64,000 nucleotides of DNA from Rhabditoides inermis (taxonomy: Eukaryota > Nematoda > Chromadorea > Rhabditida > Rhabditidae), in assembly GCA_963966185.1 (NCBI GenBank), contig CAWZYM010000185.1:368501-432500 (forward strand), read 5' to 3'. The position numbers were made by a program, and so were the translations under genes. Below are positions 24,990-36,480 of the stretch, one piece after another. The notes below the pieces were generated by a model, which saw nothing but the letters and a program-made list of their open reading frames with translations, was not told the origin of the DNA and searched no databases. Position 1 is the first letter of the stretch; every line of letters begins with the position of its first letter.

Positions 24990-25584
24990 TAAAGTGATCG
25001 CCTAATGGGGATATCGGGGCGGGCGGGGCGAGAGAGCGCGGGAGAAGGAGAGAGCTCAGACGTGCGAGTGAATCAAGGACGAATGGGAGTGGTTCGAGAG
25101 AGAGAGAGAGAGAGAGAGAGAAAACAGCAAAATACGAGTGGAAGACACCGGGGGTTTGCCGTTGTTACAGTTATTGAACCTATGTTTTTGAAATGAAACT
25201 AGTTACTAGTATCTCAGTATCCAAACTCCAAACGCTTCTCTTGCAAACACAGTAAACTAAACGAGATATCTGTTTCTGTTGGGGAAGAATACACCCAAAT
25301 TGAATAGTGAATAGCGCGGACAAACCAGTAACTGGTTCTCGAAACGTAAGTGTAATAGCGATCAGCGTAACTGCGCCCTAAAAGTGGTAGAGGGAGTGAG
25401 AGATGGATAATGAGTCTTACTCCATTGAGTGATTCAACATTCAAACAGCCCAGTGAATCGACTGATGTTATCGCACACGCAGTCTCCCCCCCCCCCCCAT
25501 TTAGTCACATTTGCACCCGTCTTCCTTTTTTTGACAGCAGACAGCCACGCCCTAGCGAAGAATGAATCACTGTGCTGATGAGTC

Positions 25585-25606
25585 TTATCAGATCATCTTA
25601 TCTTAC
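25585..25606. promoter_or_regulatory. possible GATA-factor site pair upstream of ifb-1
   Basis: CTTATCA and CTTATCTTACC lie within about 20 bases, one kilobase upstream of the ifb-1 start. GATA factors drive many nematode epidermal and gut genes; function here is only inferred. Confidence 0.25.
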
Positions 25607-25775
25607 CGTGATTGGTAACTTTTTCACCATAAGTTTTTCAGTGTTGAATGCGTCTGAATCCCCCGTAAATTATCAGCAACCATCATTTTATCAAGTTGTG
25701 ATGAACTAATCTTTCTTCTTCCTTCGGGGGTTGGTGGTTCGAGTTTCGAATGAAGTGCTGATGGATGGGACAGTT

Positions 25776-25777
<2 letters not shown>

Positions 25778-25820
<43 letters not shown>

Positions 25821-25998
25821 AGAGAGAGAGAGAGGGAGAGGGAGAGGGAGAGAGAGGGAGAGAGAGGAAGAGAGAGAGAGAGAAAGAGGGAGAGAAAGAG
25901 AGCGATAGAGAAATAGAGGGAGAGAGAGAGATGGAGAGAGAGAGGGAGAGAGAGATGGAGAGAGAGAGGGAAAGAGAGGGGGGGAGAGAAAGAGAGAT
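25778..25998. repeat. long GA tract
   Basis: About 220 bases of GA dinucleotides with GGGA and GATGGA interruptions. Confidence 0.95.
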
Positions 25999-26483
25999 TG
26001 CGATAACGCGCGAAGAATATGATCGTAATTCATCCTGATTAATGATCAACGGGATTTCTGGCTGACCGCTATCGAATGAGTTTTTGACGAATGAGAAACA
26101 CACTTTATTTATTCACACATTACAATTGGCAAGGTTGCAAAGCAAACAGTGAAGTGTTCCTTGTTGTATTCGTGTTTCTTCTATGAAAGGAATGTAACCG
26201 TCCTTTTCTTGAAAAGAAGAGTGAAAGCGTTGCCTGAGAACCAACCATGCACCGGCTGAAATTTAAATCGTTTTCATAGTATTTTGAAAATGTGCCTTTT
26301 CGCTCTTCACTGCCAGGCGTCCGATTTAACTGTTATCTAAACATTATCCGATCAGTAAGTGATAAGTATGAGTTAATTTCTACCTCATATGTCTTACCAT
26401 CGACTCTCTTCAATGATGAAATGCGTGAATCCGATTGAAGTTGAGCTACAAAAATAGAGTTTTAAAATGCCACAAATCAAGTG

Positions 26484-26535
26484 TGGTCAGTCTCTTCGAA
26501 ACAGCCCCTTCAAAACGTCTTCAAACACGCTATTT
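26484..26535 (+). repeat. truncated copy of the TIR element
   Basis: GTGGTCAGTCTCTTCGAAAC followed by degenerate body units. The right terminus is not seen. Confidence 0.6.
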
Positions 26536-27292
26536 GATCAAGTCACGAACTCTTCCATGGAAAAGACTGGGATGAATCTGGAAGAATGGAAGATAGAGAG
26601 GGGGAGAGAGAGAGAGAGAGAGATAGAGAGGTAGTGCTTACTTGTTCTCCCAGGTATATGTCTCCACAGTGACCCTCACTCTCCCCAGTCCAGTTGGCAG
26701 ATCGTTGATGACCGTGGCTGCCAGAAAATCGCCCGAGAAGAACTAGAAATGAATGAAAGTGTGATTTTTGTCATACGCATACGCATCACTACGATCATAA
26801 ATACAGTAACAGCGGTTAAAGTTCTGATAATATCTTGTTTTTGTATCTAGCATGAAATGAACATATAAGTATCACAATTCCATGAACTATGTTTCATGAA
26901 CCACATATATTTGACGATTGAATTTAAAAAAAAGTGGTATAAACTTGACAATCATTAGGAATCTGAAAATTCAATAAATAACTATGACTTACTAGTGAGA
27001 CCATCTGATCGGCTAGGAATCTCCTGGCCTCATAGTGAGCAGGCTTCCACTGAAGAGAGTAGTCGATGGAAGACCTGGAATTGGAATTGGAATACTATCT
27101 CTTTCCTATCAGCTCTGCGTGTCTTACTACCAGTGTTTATAGTTTAAGCTACATTTTTATACTAATTACAAATATGATAATAGATAATACATAATACCTA
27201 CCAGGTTGGCGCCACCCAGACATCGTTGAGTTGCCAGTACATGGCACACATGGTGCGGCCTTCACCCACGGGAGAGAGAGAGGAACGGTGGC

Positions 27293-27313
27293 TGGAAGGG
27301 AGAGAGTGAGGGA

Positions 27314-27371
<58 letters not shown>

Positions 27372-27620
27372 GAGAGGGGGAGAGAGAGAGAGAGGGGGGG
27401 GGAGAGAGAGAGAGAGAGAGGGGGGGAGAGAGAGAGGGGGGGGAGAGAGAGAGAGAGAGAGGGGAGGGAGAGGGAGAGAGAGAGGGTGGAGAGAGGGTGA
27501 GAGGGAGAGAGGGGGGGGGGGGTAGAGGGAGAGAGGAGGGAGAGAGGGCAAAATGATACGAGAGCTTTCATACATAGAAAGAGAGAGATGGGAGGGAGAG
27601 AGAAAGAGAGAGATGGGAGG

Positions 27621-27693
<73 letters not shown>
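27293..27693. repeat. 400-bp GA-rich block in beta-mannosidase copy L1
   Basis: GA dinucleotides with G runs fill most of this span, replacing the intron and exons present at the equivalent place in the intact copy. Confidence 0.95.
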
Positions 27694-27697
<4 letters not shown>

Positions 27698-27886
27698 GGG
27701 AGAAGAGAGTCATCTTCTCATCTTCAGGTTCGCTCATGTCTTTCAGAAAAATGTTTTTTTTTTTGAAATAGCTTTCTATTTTGATTTTTTGTGAATCGTA
27801 ATAAAAAAAATGTGAATCACATTTTCACCAACGCGACTTACGTTTCACACTATGTATGAAAGCTCTCGTATCATTTTGCCCTCTCT
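27541..27886. repeat. inverted repeat with 37-bp perfect arms
   Basis: 27541-27577 and 27850-27886 are reverse complements, both containing ATACGAGAGCTTTCATACAT or its complement. They are continued outward by imperfect GA/CT and GATGGGAGGGAGAG repeats. This marks a local inversion inside pseudogene L1: plus-strand sequence resembling 38700-38800 of the intact gene lies between the arms. Confidence 0.8.
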
Positions 27887-27906
27887 CCCCCCTCTTTCCC
27901 TCTATC

Positions 27907-27950
<44 letters not shown>

Positions 27951-28439
27951 CCTCCCATCTCTTTCTTTCTATCTCTCTCTCTCCCATCTCTCTCTTTCTT
28001 ACTCTCTCTCCCTCCCATCTATCTCCCTTTCATCTATCTCTCTCTCTTTCTCTCTTTCTCTCTCTCTCTCTTTCTATCATATATTGACAATCTCCGAATA
28101 GAAGTGCACATCTCCATACAGATTCGACATATAGGAGATCATTAATTTTGATTTGTCGAACATTCGCTTTACGCAACATGTGAAACGTATGCGTATCGTG
28201 AAAAAACAATATGTATCGTACAAATCAATTCAAGAAATTGTATGGAATTGCTATATAAAAAACTGTCCGAATAATACTAATATATAATAACACTGATTAC
28301 AAACCAACTCGAATAGTTGTCGACCCTCCACCAGTGTGTCCTAATCGCCAGTTCATTCTCGTTGTTTTCCCGAAAAGAATCGAAGGGTAGTGAGACAGAC
28401 GGCGGATCTAGGGGAAAAAATCGATAATCAATCGATTTC

Positions 28440-28890
28440 TGTAGCATTTCAATTGTGAACGAACTTTTTTCATGAATAACGAGGTACTGTATCTAGGCGG
28501 CGACTCCCGTTGGGCGACTTCCGCATGGTCGTCTGCCTTGCCTCCACGCTGGTGCCGCTGGATAGGCCGTTCGCATTCCGCGGATGGCTGAACTGAACAC
28601 GGGAAACAAGCCGGACTCTAGGCCGGACTCCTTTCTGGCAGGGCCAGCCACCCACCAGTCATATCCATGGCTAAAGACATCTTTCGATGTACCCTATGGA
28701 CAGTCGCAATCACAATGAGCCCAAGTTCCCGGCGCCCAACCGCTCCCTTCCGTCGACGAGAGATCCAGCGGTTAGGGCAGGGCGCGAGAAATCACCCGAG
28801 CTGAAGTCGACAAAACCGGAAAGGACACAAATTCGTCAAAAATGTTTCTCAAACACAGACGTCAATTGTTCCATGAGTGATGAGCAGATG
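28440..28890. other. GC-rich insert of unknown origin in pseudogene L1
   Basis: About 450 bases with much higher GC than the flanks. It sits where exon 14 and its introns should be; similarity to the other copies resumes at the GACACTGATACGTATCC block near 28900. Minus- and plus-strand frames of about 60 residues are open but not recognisable. Confidence 0.5.
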
Positions 28891-30679
28891 TAATACTGAC
28901 ACTGATACGTATCCAAAGAATATTCGCAATATTGTATTTGTTGTGATTCACTGTTACATTAAATAATTGCTCATCACTTTCTCAGTACATAAAGTTTCTC
29001 TATTGAAACGTAATCATCCTATTGCCACCTACCACCTACCATACTAGTATTCCGAGTCTGTCACATTGTTGGTAGAAGTATTCGCTCTCGTATCGACCCC
29101 CTCCCCACACTCGAAGCCCGTTCATACCTGCAGAGATCATCAGTACATACATTAGTGGAATACGTTTCAGCATTCCATCAAATATATCTGGGTGATTTCA
29201 CAACAATGACTGTTCGATTTTGCATGGCTCATTCACTCATTGTGCATCGTCAAATAAATCATTTCTAAAATCTATCGACACCTTATTGCTAACGAAAAAT
29301 CTAATATTTTGGTTTTCTTGAACAGTGCATACGATTACTCTGTGTGATTGAAATAAACATTTATTCGTTTATTGCACGTTTGCACGTTTCATCTCATCAA
29401 AACCAAAATGCTGCAAAACACGAATTGGAATTATATTTTTCTCAATTTCAAGGTTTCAAGATACACTTTCTCTCTTATAGCGAATTTTTTTCGTCAAATT
29501 TTCATGACAAAAATCCATGAAATACGTGTGTTTCCATAAATACGTAAAGGTCCCTTTCACATAAACAGTTCCTCGTGTAAATGTCACCCACTCACCCACT
29601 TCTGCCGCCGATTCCAGCAGGAATCGCATTCTTTCCGTGTGATTCTGCGATGCAAACATTGACACCGGAATCCAGTTCGAACCTGAAAAAGTTTCTTATT
29701 TTTGTTTCATTTTTCGAAATGCTACTCAATTGTTCTTTGTTGTCAAGTTTCACATACTCACCATCTTTAAAACGTACACATAACAAATGAAATATGCGAC
29801 TTACCCTTGAGAAAGACGTCCTTTCCGTTGACTCTGGCATAAAATGTTCTTCCCTTGTCCGGCCTGGTGGGATCTACGAGATCCTCCACCATATCCACCC
29901 AACGAAATCCCACGCGGAAAGAGTGCAGGACTGCAAAGTTTTTTTTTTTAAACATTTCCAGTAATTTCAAATACGTTTCAATCGTGAATTATTTTAAATG
30001 ACGATGAATTACATCCAATGTCCAATGGATTCTCTTTAAAGTATGCATTATCAAATAGTCACCACAGAGAAGGAGCAGAGACCAGGTTGGAGGAGGAGAA
30101 GGAGGAGGAGGTGGACAAGTCTAAAAAGTCTCAAAAATCAATACAATACAGTATACAGTACAGTTATTATGTTCTATGTGCAAGTGCGCCTTAGTTCTGC
30201 GCGTTTTTCTGGATTGAAATGAGAGAAGACTCACCGGTTGCTACTGCGATCCTCTGCATAGACAGTCCCTCGCAGGAGACATCAATTTGGGGTGAAGGAC
30301 CAGCAGATAGTAAGTCAGCAGAGACGTGAAGGTGGAAGTCGTCTGGATGTGAGTATTAGATTTTATTCTGATTTCATTCGACCAACCTACTCTCTTTTCC
30401 ACTCGCGCGGTGACAGTTGTAGCTGATTCTAGAACGAATTATGAATCATGAATGATGATTATCGAAGGCAACCCACTTTAATTCTTATCCTGACAGGCTG
30501 CCATATTCCAGCTGTGGGCATCGAACGACCCCAGTCCCACGAGAAAGAGTACTGCGCCTTTTTGAACAAGCATATATGAACTTTGTCATGAATACGTTTC
30601 AACGCCCTCATATACAGCAGATAAACAATCGATGAATAATGATCAATGTAGAGATAATTCTTACGTTCTCCCTCTTCTC

Positions 30680-33060
30680 ACCATAGATTGACGATCTCCG
30701 AATAGAAGTGCACATCTCCATACGGATTCTATCCTTGATTCATCGGAACACCGCCCGCTCTAAAAGTTTTTTTTTCAGTTGTTAGTAGTATAAATATAAT
30801 GTTTTAGTAGTATAATGTTATTGCAATCGCTGCGCCGTGATATAATGCAATTCATAATGATGATAAAACGTATCAAGAATATGTATAATTGTTGTGTCTC
30901 CCATCCGTTGCTGGGTGAGGAGAGGAGGAATGGTCTGGTTGGATCGATCGATCGAACGAGGGGAGACAGGGTATGGGCATAAAGAGTCAGGTTGTCAGGT
31001 AGTCAGCTACCTCGGAGCTTTCTGGGATGAATATTTATTAGGTGCAATGGCAAAAGTCGTCCTCTATTACTTTTGAATTGTTGAACATTTACTTTACTTA
31101 ACACATGAAACGGATTTAATTTCCTCACTAAAAATGGTAACATAAAATTTGATCGAATCATACTATTAACACTGATTACAAACCAACCCTTATAGTTCTC
31201 TACATTCCACCAATGTGTCCTAATCGCTAGTTCATTCTCGTTGTTGCCAGCCCAGAGAAGAATCGAAGGGTGGTGAGACAGGCGGCGGACCTGAGCGAAA
31301 TCGATATTTAATCGATTTTTGTAGCATTTCATTTACTATCAGTCTGTGTTTAATAAAGGTACATACTGTATTTACCGTACCTGCTGTCTCACTTCCTCGG
31401 TTACTGTAGCCATAAAAGCGGGATCGGTCGGATACAGAGCACACGCGAACATTAGGTCCTGGATGGACTCAAATAGTCATAAATGCCTTTCAATATGCAC
31501 CCGATTGTTTCGAAAGTGTGGAACAGATGTAATACTGACACTGATACGTATCCAAAGTATATTCGCAATATTGTATTTGTTGTGATTCACTGTTACATTA
31601 AATAATTGCTCATCACTTCCTCAGTACATAAAGTTTAAATATTGAAACGTAATCATCCTATTGCCACCTACCACCTACCATACTAGTATTCCGAGTCTGT
31701 CACATTGTTGGTAGAAGTATTCGCTCTCGTATCGACCCCCTCCCCACACTCGAAGCACGTTCATACCTGCAAAGTACCTGATTAGTTGATTAGGGCCCTT
31801 TTATACTCCGCCGACGCCGCACCGCTCGCCGCTCGCCGCCGATACGAGTATTCTCACCGCTCGCCGCTGGGAGTAGTCAACGGGCGGCGGGCGGCGTACA
31901 AAAATATTAGGGTGCTCATAATTCGTGTTTCTTTCGAATACTAACTGAAACTTATGTTAAATCAATCAAAATTTTGTCTACTTAACAAATGCATGATTAC
32001 TGTACTCTCTAGTACACAATTTATGTTACTGTCTAAATCTCAGCACAGGAAGCTCAAATTGTACTGAAACCAGTATATTCTGAATCAGAATTGTGTATTG
32101 TTCCATAGTACAACAAAACTTATAAAACAAAATTATCATATTTGAAAACATTCAAGCAAATTACCCTCGCCGCAGCGGCGAAAATACTCGCGAGCATTAT
32201 CGCCGCTGGAGACCGTTAGCGGTGGCGGCCGCCGCCAGCGGTGAGCGGCGGCGTTCGAGTATAAAGGGGTGCGCGAGCGGCCAGCGGTCAGCGGCCGGCG
32301 GTGTCAGTCGATATTTGTATCTTTTGCACTACGCCGCTAGCGGCGGCGGCAGAGTATAAAAGGGCCCTTAGTCAAGGTGGCATACGTTTCAACATCACTT
32401 CTATTAAACCTGGGCTACTTCACAGCACTAACTGCTGGATTTGATTAGCTGTCACCCCCTTATTGCTAACTTGAAACCATATATTTTTTGTTCACCATTC
32501 ACCTGAATAATATGAATATGATTACTCAGTGTGCGTGGAATATACCCATATCTATATTTCACGTTCCATCTCACTGTAAATAAATGCAAAACTTCGTTTA
32601 CATTGCTCAAGGTACACCTTCTGTCTTTTAGCGGAAACTAGCATTCGTTTGCTTTCAATGACCACAAATAAATGAAACACATGTGTTTACATATGTTTCA
32701 CTGTTTCTATAGATTCGTGAAAGTCCTTTTCACATCAATAGATCCTTGATCGTAGATGGTCCTAACTGAATGCAACCCACTTCTACTCTTGACAGGCTGC
32801 CATATTCCAGCCGTGGGCATCGAACGACCCCAGTCCCACGAGAAAGAGTATACCTTTCTGAACGAGCAGATATATGAACTTTGTCATGACATACGTGTCA
32901 ACGCCCTCATAAACAGCATATAAAAAATCGATGATTGATGTGGCGATGTTTCGTGACATAAAAAATAATTCAAAAAAATAACTTGACAACGTTCGGGTGG
33001 CACAATACGTTGCTAAAGTGTGTTTTGGAAGTGTTTTGAATTTCGCTTCAGCCATCTCAG
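30680..33060 (-). pseudogene. beta-mannosidase-like pseudogene, copy L2
   Basis: A second minus-strand set of exon remnants lies upstream of copy L1. It has the DVHFYSEIVNLW exon (about 30690-30735), exon 16 (30897-31030), exon 15 with SILLWAGNNENELAIRTHWW (31190-31295), exon 14 (31380-31465), exon 13 (31675-31770) and, after a MITE, exon 7 (32780-32870). Exons 8 to 12 and 1 to 6 are missing. Exon 13 with its flanks is nearly identical to that of L1 (28910-29130 against 31515-31770). L2 therefore looks like a partial tandem duplicate of the same locus. It cannot encode an enzyme. Confidence 0.8.
31793..32367. mobile_element. 575-bp MITE with TTA target duplication (PIF/Harbinger-like)
   Basis: Starts GGGCCCTTTTATACTC and ends with the exact inverse GAGTATAAAAGGGCCC. 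It is flanked by TTA at 31790-31792 and 32368-32370. The ends continue into GC-rich inverted CGCCGC/GCGGCG sequence around an AT-rich centre. There is no coding sequence. Termini starting GG(G/C) and a 3-bp TWA duplication are the hallmarks of PIF/Harbinger elements; the class assignment rests on that. Confidence 0.88.
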
Positions 33061-33918
33061 CAGCATAGTTAGTTGACTGCCGACTTGAATTGATTTGCTG
33101 CCGGATCTCACAGCGTTCTGCATAGAAAAGTCAGGTAATAGAAGCTACACCACCTTTACCTTGACATCGAATGTGTACGCGACGAACTGATTTTCTGTCC
33201 GGCCCTTTTTTACTATTTGAATTTGTCTTACAAGTCACTGTGATAACAATATAGGGACCACAATGACATTTTCAGATGTTTGGATATGGTATAGCAATTA
33301 GTTCATTAATGTCAGTTCAGCAAATAGTTCATTTTAGGCTGATTTCAAAAATATATAATTTCGCCTCACTCTCTATAATATTATTCTGGGAGATAGTTCG
33401 CCAGATTACGGTAGAAAATTGATCTACCCTCAAGTCGCATTCGATCTACCTTCTAGTCGTGAGGAGACCCAAGCGCGCGCTTTCAAACGATAATATCGAT
33501 CAAAGAAGCCGGCATGCGAATCAAAGAGGCCGCGCGACACTCGACCATTTGCCCGCGCTGTCTGGCCTCTCTCGCTCGAAACTGAGTTTCGCCAACTGAC
33601 CCCGGCTGGCAATAACAGAAACTATCCTCCAGGCGGCGACTATACAATTCACGTTGTGGTTCCTATAACAATGTTTATCCGGTTGTTATGCATATAGTTC
33701 ACAACTCATCGCACGCACCGTTTACGAGTGCCTTTGTGATTTGTTCTCGTTTTATGGGAAGTGTTCCTCGTTCAGACTCGCTATCTAATCTCCAGCATCA
33801 CAAAAAAATCAAATCTCACACTTGATAAGCGTCCGATATCAGCAGCGGTCATTGCGCGCATACGAATGTTTTGTCTTGTTTCGCAAACGAATTATTGATT
33901 TCGAAAGTTGATTTGCAG
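33061..33918 (+). promoter_or_regulatory. beta-mannosidase 5' region, part duplicated downstream of the gene
   Basis: Separates the minus-strand copies from the plus-strand gene. No exon is seen. The last ~150 bases, including ATCTCACACTTGATAAGCGT and CAGCAGCGGTCATTGCGCGC, recur at about 61490-61640, just past the 3' end of the gene. It is inferred to hold the promoter. Confidence 0.5.
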
Positions 33919-34870
33919 ATGATCCTGTTGTTTTTACTCGTATCAAGTACGTTCGCGGATATCGATTTGAGCGGCGAGTGGACGTTCCGAGCAGCTAACG
34001 GGAGTTTGAAAGGAACGGGTGAGTGGAAAGTGGAATTTTTTTCCTTAAGTGAAATTGACAACCAATTTTAGGCATAGTTCCTGGAGATATCTACGCAGAT
34101 CTCTACAGAGCCAAACTCATCCCGCATCCACTGATTGACGACAATGATCAGGGTGAGAGTTATGCTTTGATACTCTGTCAAATCGTTTATTGTCTAAATT
34201 GGTGCACATTCACCATATACTCTGTATGAAACGTATTGCGTCTGTACATAAAGCTCTTGTGAATTGTACAGCTCTGCGCTGGGTGGGGCGCACCGATTGG
34301 GTCTACGAGAGACAGTTCGAGATGAGAGAAGGAGATGTGAAGGTGATTCCACTGTCATCCTGCCTACTTACCTGCCTACCCTTTCCAGCCGTCCAAGATC
34401 TCCATTGTATTTGACGGAGTTGACACTGTGTCCGAAGTGTGGGTCAATGGAAAGACTGTCGGCCGGACAGAGAATCAGTTCGTCGCGTATACATTCGATG
34501 TCACGGTGAGAATGCAACTATTCTATATGTTGGGATGATCATTATTCTGTTCAATTGTCCAGCTACGTATCAGGAACATAAGAATTATGCATTACATTAT
34601 CATTGATAAGACATGTGATTCTTCTATCCAGGAAGCTGTGAAAGCCGGCAGCAACTCTATCCAAGTAAATCTGCCCTCTGCAGTCAACTATGCCGCTGAG
34701 AAGGCCAATGAGAGTCAGGTATGTTAATGTTTGTTTTTGATGAAGCAAATTTCGAAACACTCGCATTTTAGAAACGCCTTGGCCATGCTATTCCCCCTGA
34801 ATGTCCCCACTATGCCTTCAGAGGAGAATGCCACCCCAACTTTGTCAGGTACAAATAAACATTTCAAATT

Positions 34871-34895
34871 AGAGAGGGCGCGCAGCGCCCTCTCT
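34871..34895. repeat. perfect 11-bp hairpin
   Basis: AGAGAGGGCGC and GCGCCCTCTCT flank a GCA loop, at the left edge of the dispersed repeat 34905-35085 in a beta-mannosidase intron. It could be an element terminus. Confidence 0.6.
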
Positions 34896-34904
34896 TATGG
34901 CTTA

Positions 34905-35085
34905 GAATAGGACTCGCGCCAGAATTTTCAAGAAGCGATATCCAAAGGTCATGTTAGCAGCTATGTGAACTCATCCAATTAATGTTAGTTAGATTCGCAC
35001 GGTTCCGTAGGCCAGATCACTGGTTGACGCCATCGTTGTATCTTTTCTCCGAAAGAAGTTATGAGCTATCGCGCGCACCATAATT
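34905..35085 (-). repeat. dispersed repeat, inverse copy of 12995-13165
   Basis: Shares GGCCAGATCACTGGTTG-like and CTTTTCTCCGAAAGAAGTTA blocks with the reverse complement of 12995-13165. Located in the intron after beta-mannosidase exon 6. Confidence 0.7.
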
Positions 35086-35814
35086 ATTTTATGGTTAGGA
35101 TCAGCTATCAGCCACATATTACTCATTTGCTGTATATGAGGGAGTTGAAACGTAATTGAAACTGCAAAATTTGGCAAAAAAGGCGTTGAAACGACAATAT
35201 TATGGTGTTCAGAAAGGCGCAATACTCTTTCTCGTGGGACTGGGGTCCTTCGATGCCCACTGCTGGAATATGGCAGCCTGTCAGGATAAGAGTAGAGGTG
35301 GGTGTCTCATATGTACATATATCGGTTATCATCAATGCTCATTCAAGGACCTTCTTCAACTTGATAATGTCACCGCGCGAGTGGAAAAGAGAGGAGGTTG
35401 GTCGAATGAAATCAGAATAAAATCTAAACTCACATACAGACGACTTCCACCTTCACGTCTCTGCTGACTTGCTATCTGGTGGTCCTTCGCCGCAAATTGA
35501 TGTCTCCTGCGAGGGACTGTCTATGCAGAGGATCGCAGTAGCAACGGGTGAGTCTTCTCTCATTTTACAGCAGAAAAACGCGCAGAACCAAAGCGCACAT
35601 GCACATATAACATGATAACTGTACTGCATACTGTGATGTCTTGACTTTTTAGACTTCTCCTCCTCCTCCTCCTTCTCCTCCTCCCACCTGGTCTCTGCTC
35701 CTTCTCTGTGGTGGCCGCGAGGGATGGGAGAACAGACGATGTATGAGTGCAGACTGGCAAGCGAGGGGAGAGGTGAGTGTATGCACAAACATTATTATAT
35801 TATATTTATTGTCG

Positions 35815-36480
35815 TGTTACATCAACAAAGACATTGCAAAACGGGAAAGAAAATAGAATACGACATTGGTATGTGTGAAAGGGAGACATAACATGAACGA
35901 TAGATAACATGATATAATACAAAAGGAAAGGAAAAACATGGATGTGCTCAAAAACGACGGATTTTAGACAGTGTCATTAAATCTAGGGAAGATAGGTGTT
36001 GTTTAAAAGAGGTGTGGTCACGGATATGTACAACGTCAGAAGGTAAGGCATTCCAGGTACTAAAAGCTCTACTAATAAATGTGCTTATTTGGCCATTGTT
36101 ATCGAATGAAGGCACAATTCTAAATTCGTTTGAGTTTCTGGATCTTGTTGGAATAATAGTGAAAAGCCCTTGATAATCCAAAATTGTTTTAGAGTGAATG
36201 AACTTATGTATATAGGTGATGTCATTCAAAAAACGGCGATATTCGAGTGTTTCAAGATTGAGTAGCTCTAGGCGTTGAGGATAGGAAAGGGTGCGACCGA
36301 TACGCTGACACACGCGACGAGTGAAATAACGCTGTACATTTTCAATGAGGTTCACAGAAAATACATCCTGCGGATTCCATAGTTCAGTGCAGTATTCCAA
36401 TTTGCACCTAAAATAAGTTTTGTAGGCAGTTACCAAGATGTTAAGATCCCTGGTTTTATAGGTTCTGAAAAAATCATTTA
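35815..36480 (-). mobile_element. 3' end of a CR1/L2-like non-LTR retrotransposon in an intron
   Basis: A minus-strand frame of 162 residues (35948-36436) matches the conserved tail of reverse-transcriptase ORFs. It reads KLEYCTELWNPQD, LIENVQRYFTRRVCQR, PQRLELLNLETLEYRRFLND and FSTWNALPSDVV. It is 5'-truncated, as is usual for non-LTR elements, and lacks the polymerase motifs. It lies between exons 10 and 11 of the plus-strand beta-mannosidase gene, antisense to it, and is absent from the equivalent interval of copy L1. Confidence 0.8.

Larger units (their letters stand above)
24580..26115. other. ifb-1 upstream region and spacer
   Basis: No exon supported. It holds several GA tracts (24946-24986, 25100-25122, 25778-25998), a poly-C run near 25489 and a pair of GATA-type sites near 25585-25606. 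It lies between the ifb-1 start and the 3' end of a broken beta-mannosidase copy. Confidence 0.5.
26120..30570 (-). pseudogene. beta-mannosidase-like pseudogene, copy L1
   Basis: Minus-strand remnants match, in order, the exons of the plus-strand gene starting at 33919. The last exon (about 26120-26250) reads PVHGWFSGNAFTLLFKKRTV and then meets a premature TAG. A fragment of the penultimate exon lies near 26300-26330. Next come FFSGDFLAATVINDLPTGLG (26640-26743), SSIDYSLQWKPAHYEARRFL (26992-27077), the WQLNDVW exon (27204-27280), NLYGDVHFYSEIVN (28085-28130), a frameshifted exon 15 (28320-28410), the [18 protein letters not shown] exon (29035-29130), exons 12 and 11 (29590-29685, 29805-29935), and partial exons 10 to 7 up to 30570. 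Exons 18-20 and two late exons are absent, and exon 14 is replaced by unrelated DNA. It cannot make an enzyme. Confidence 0.85.
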
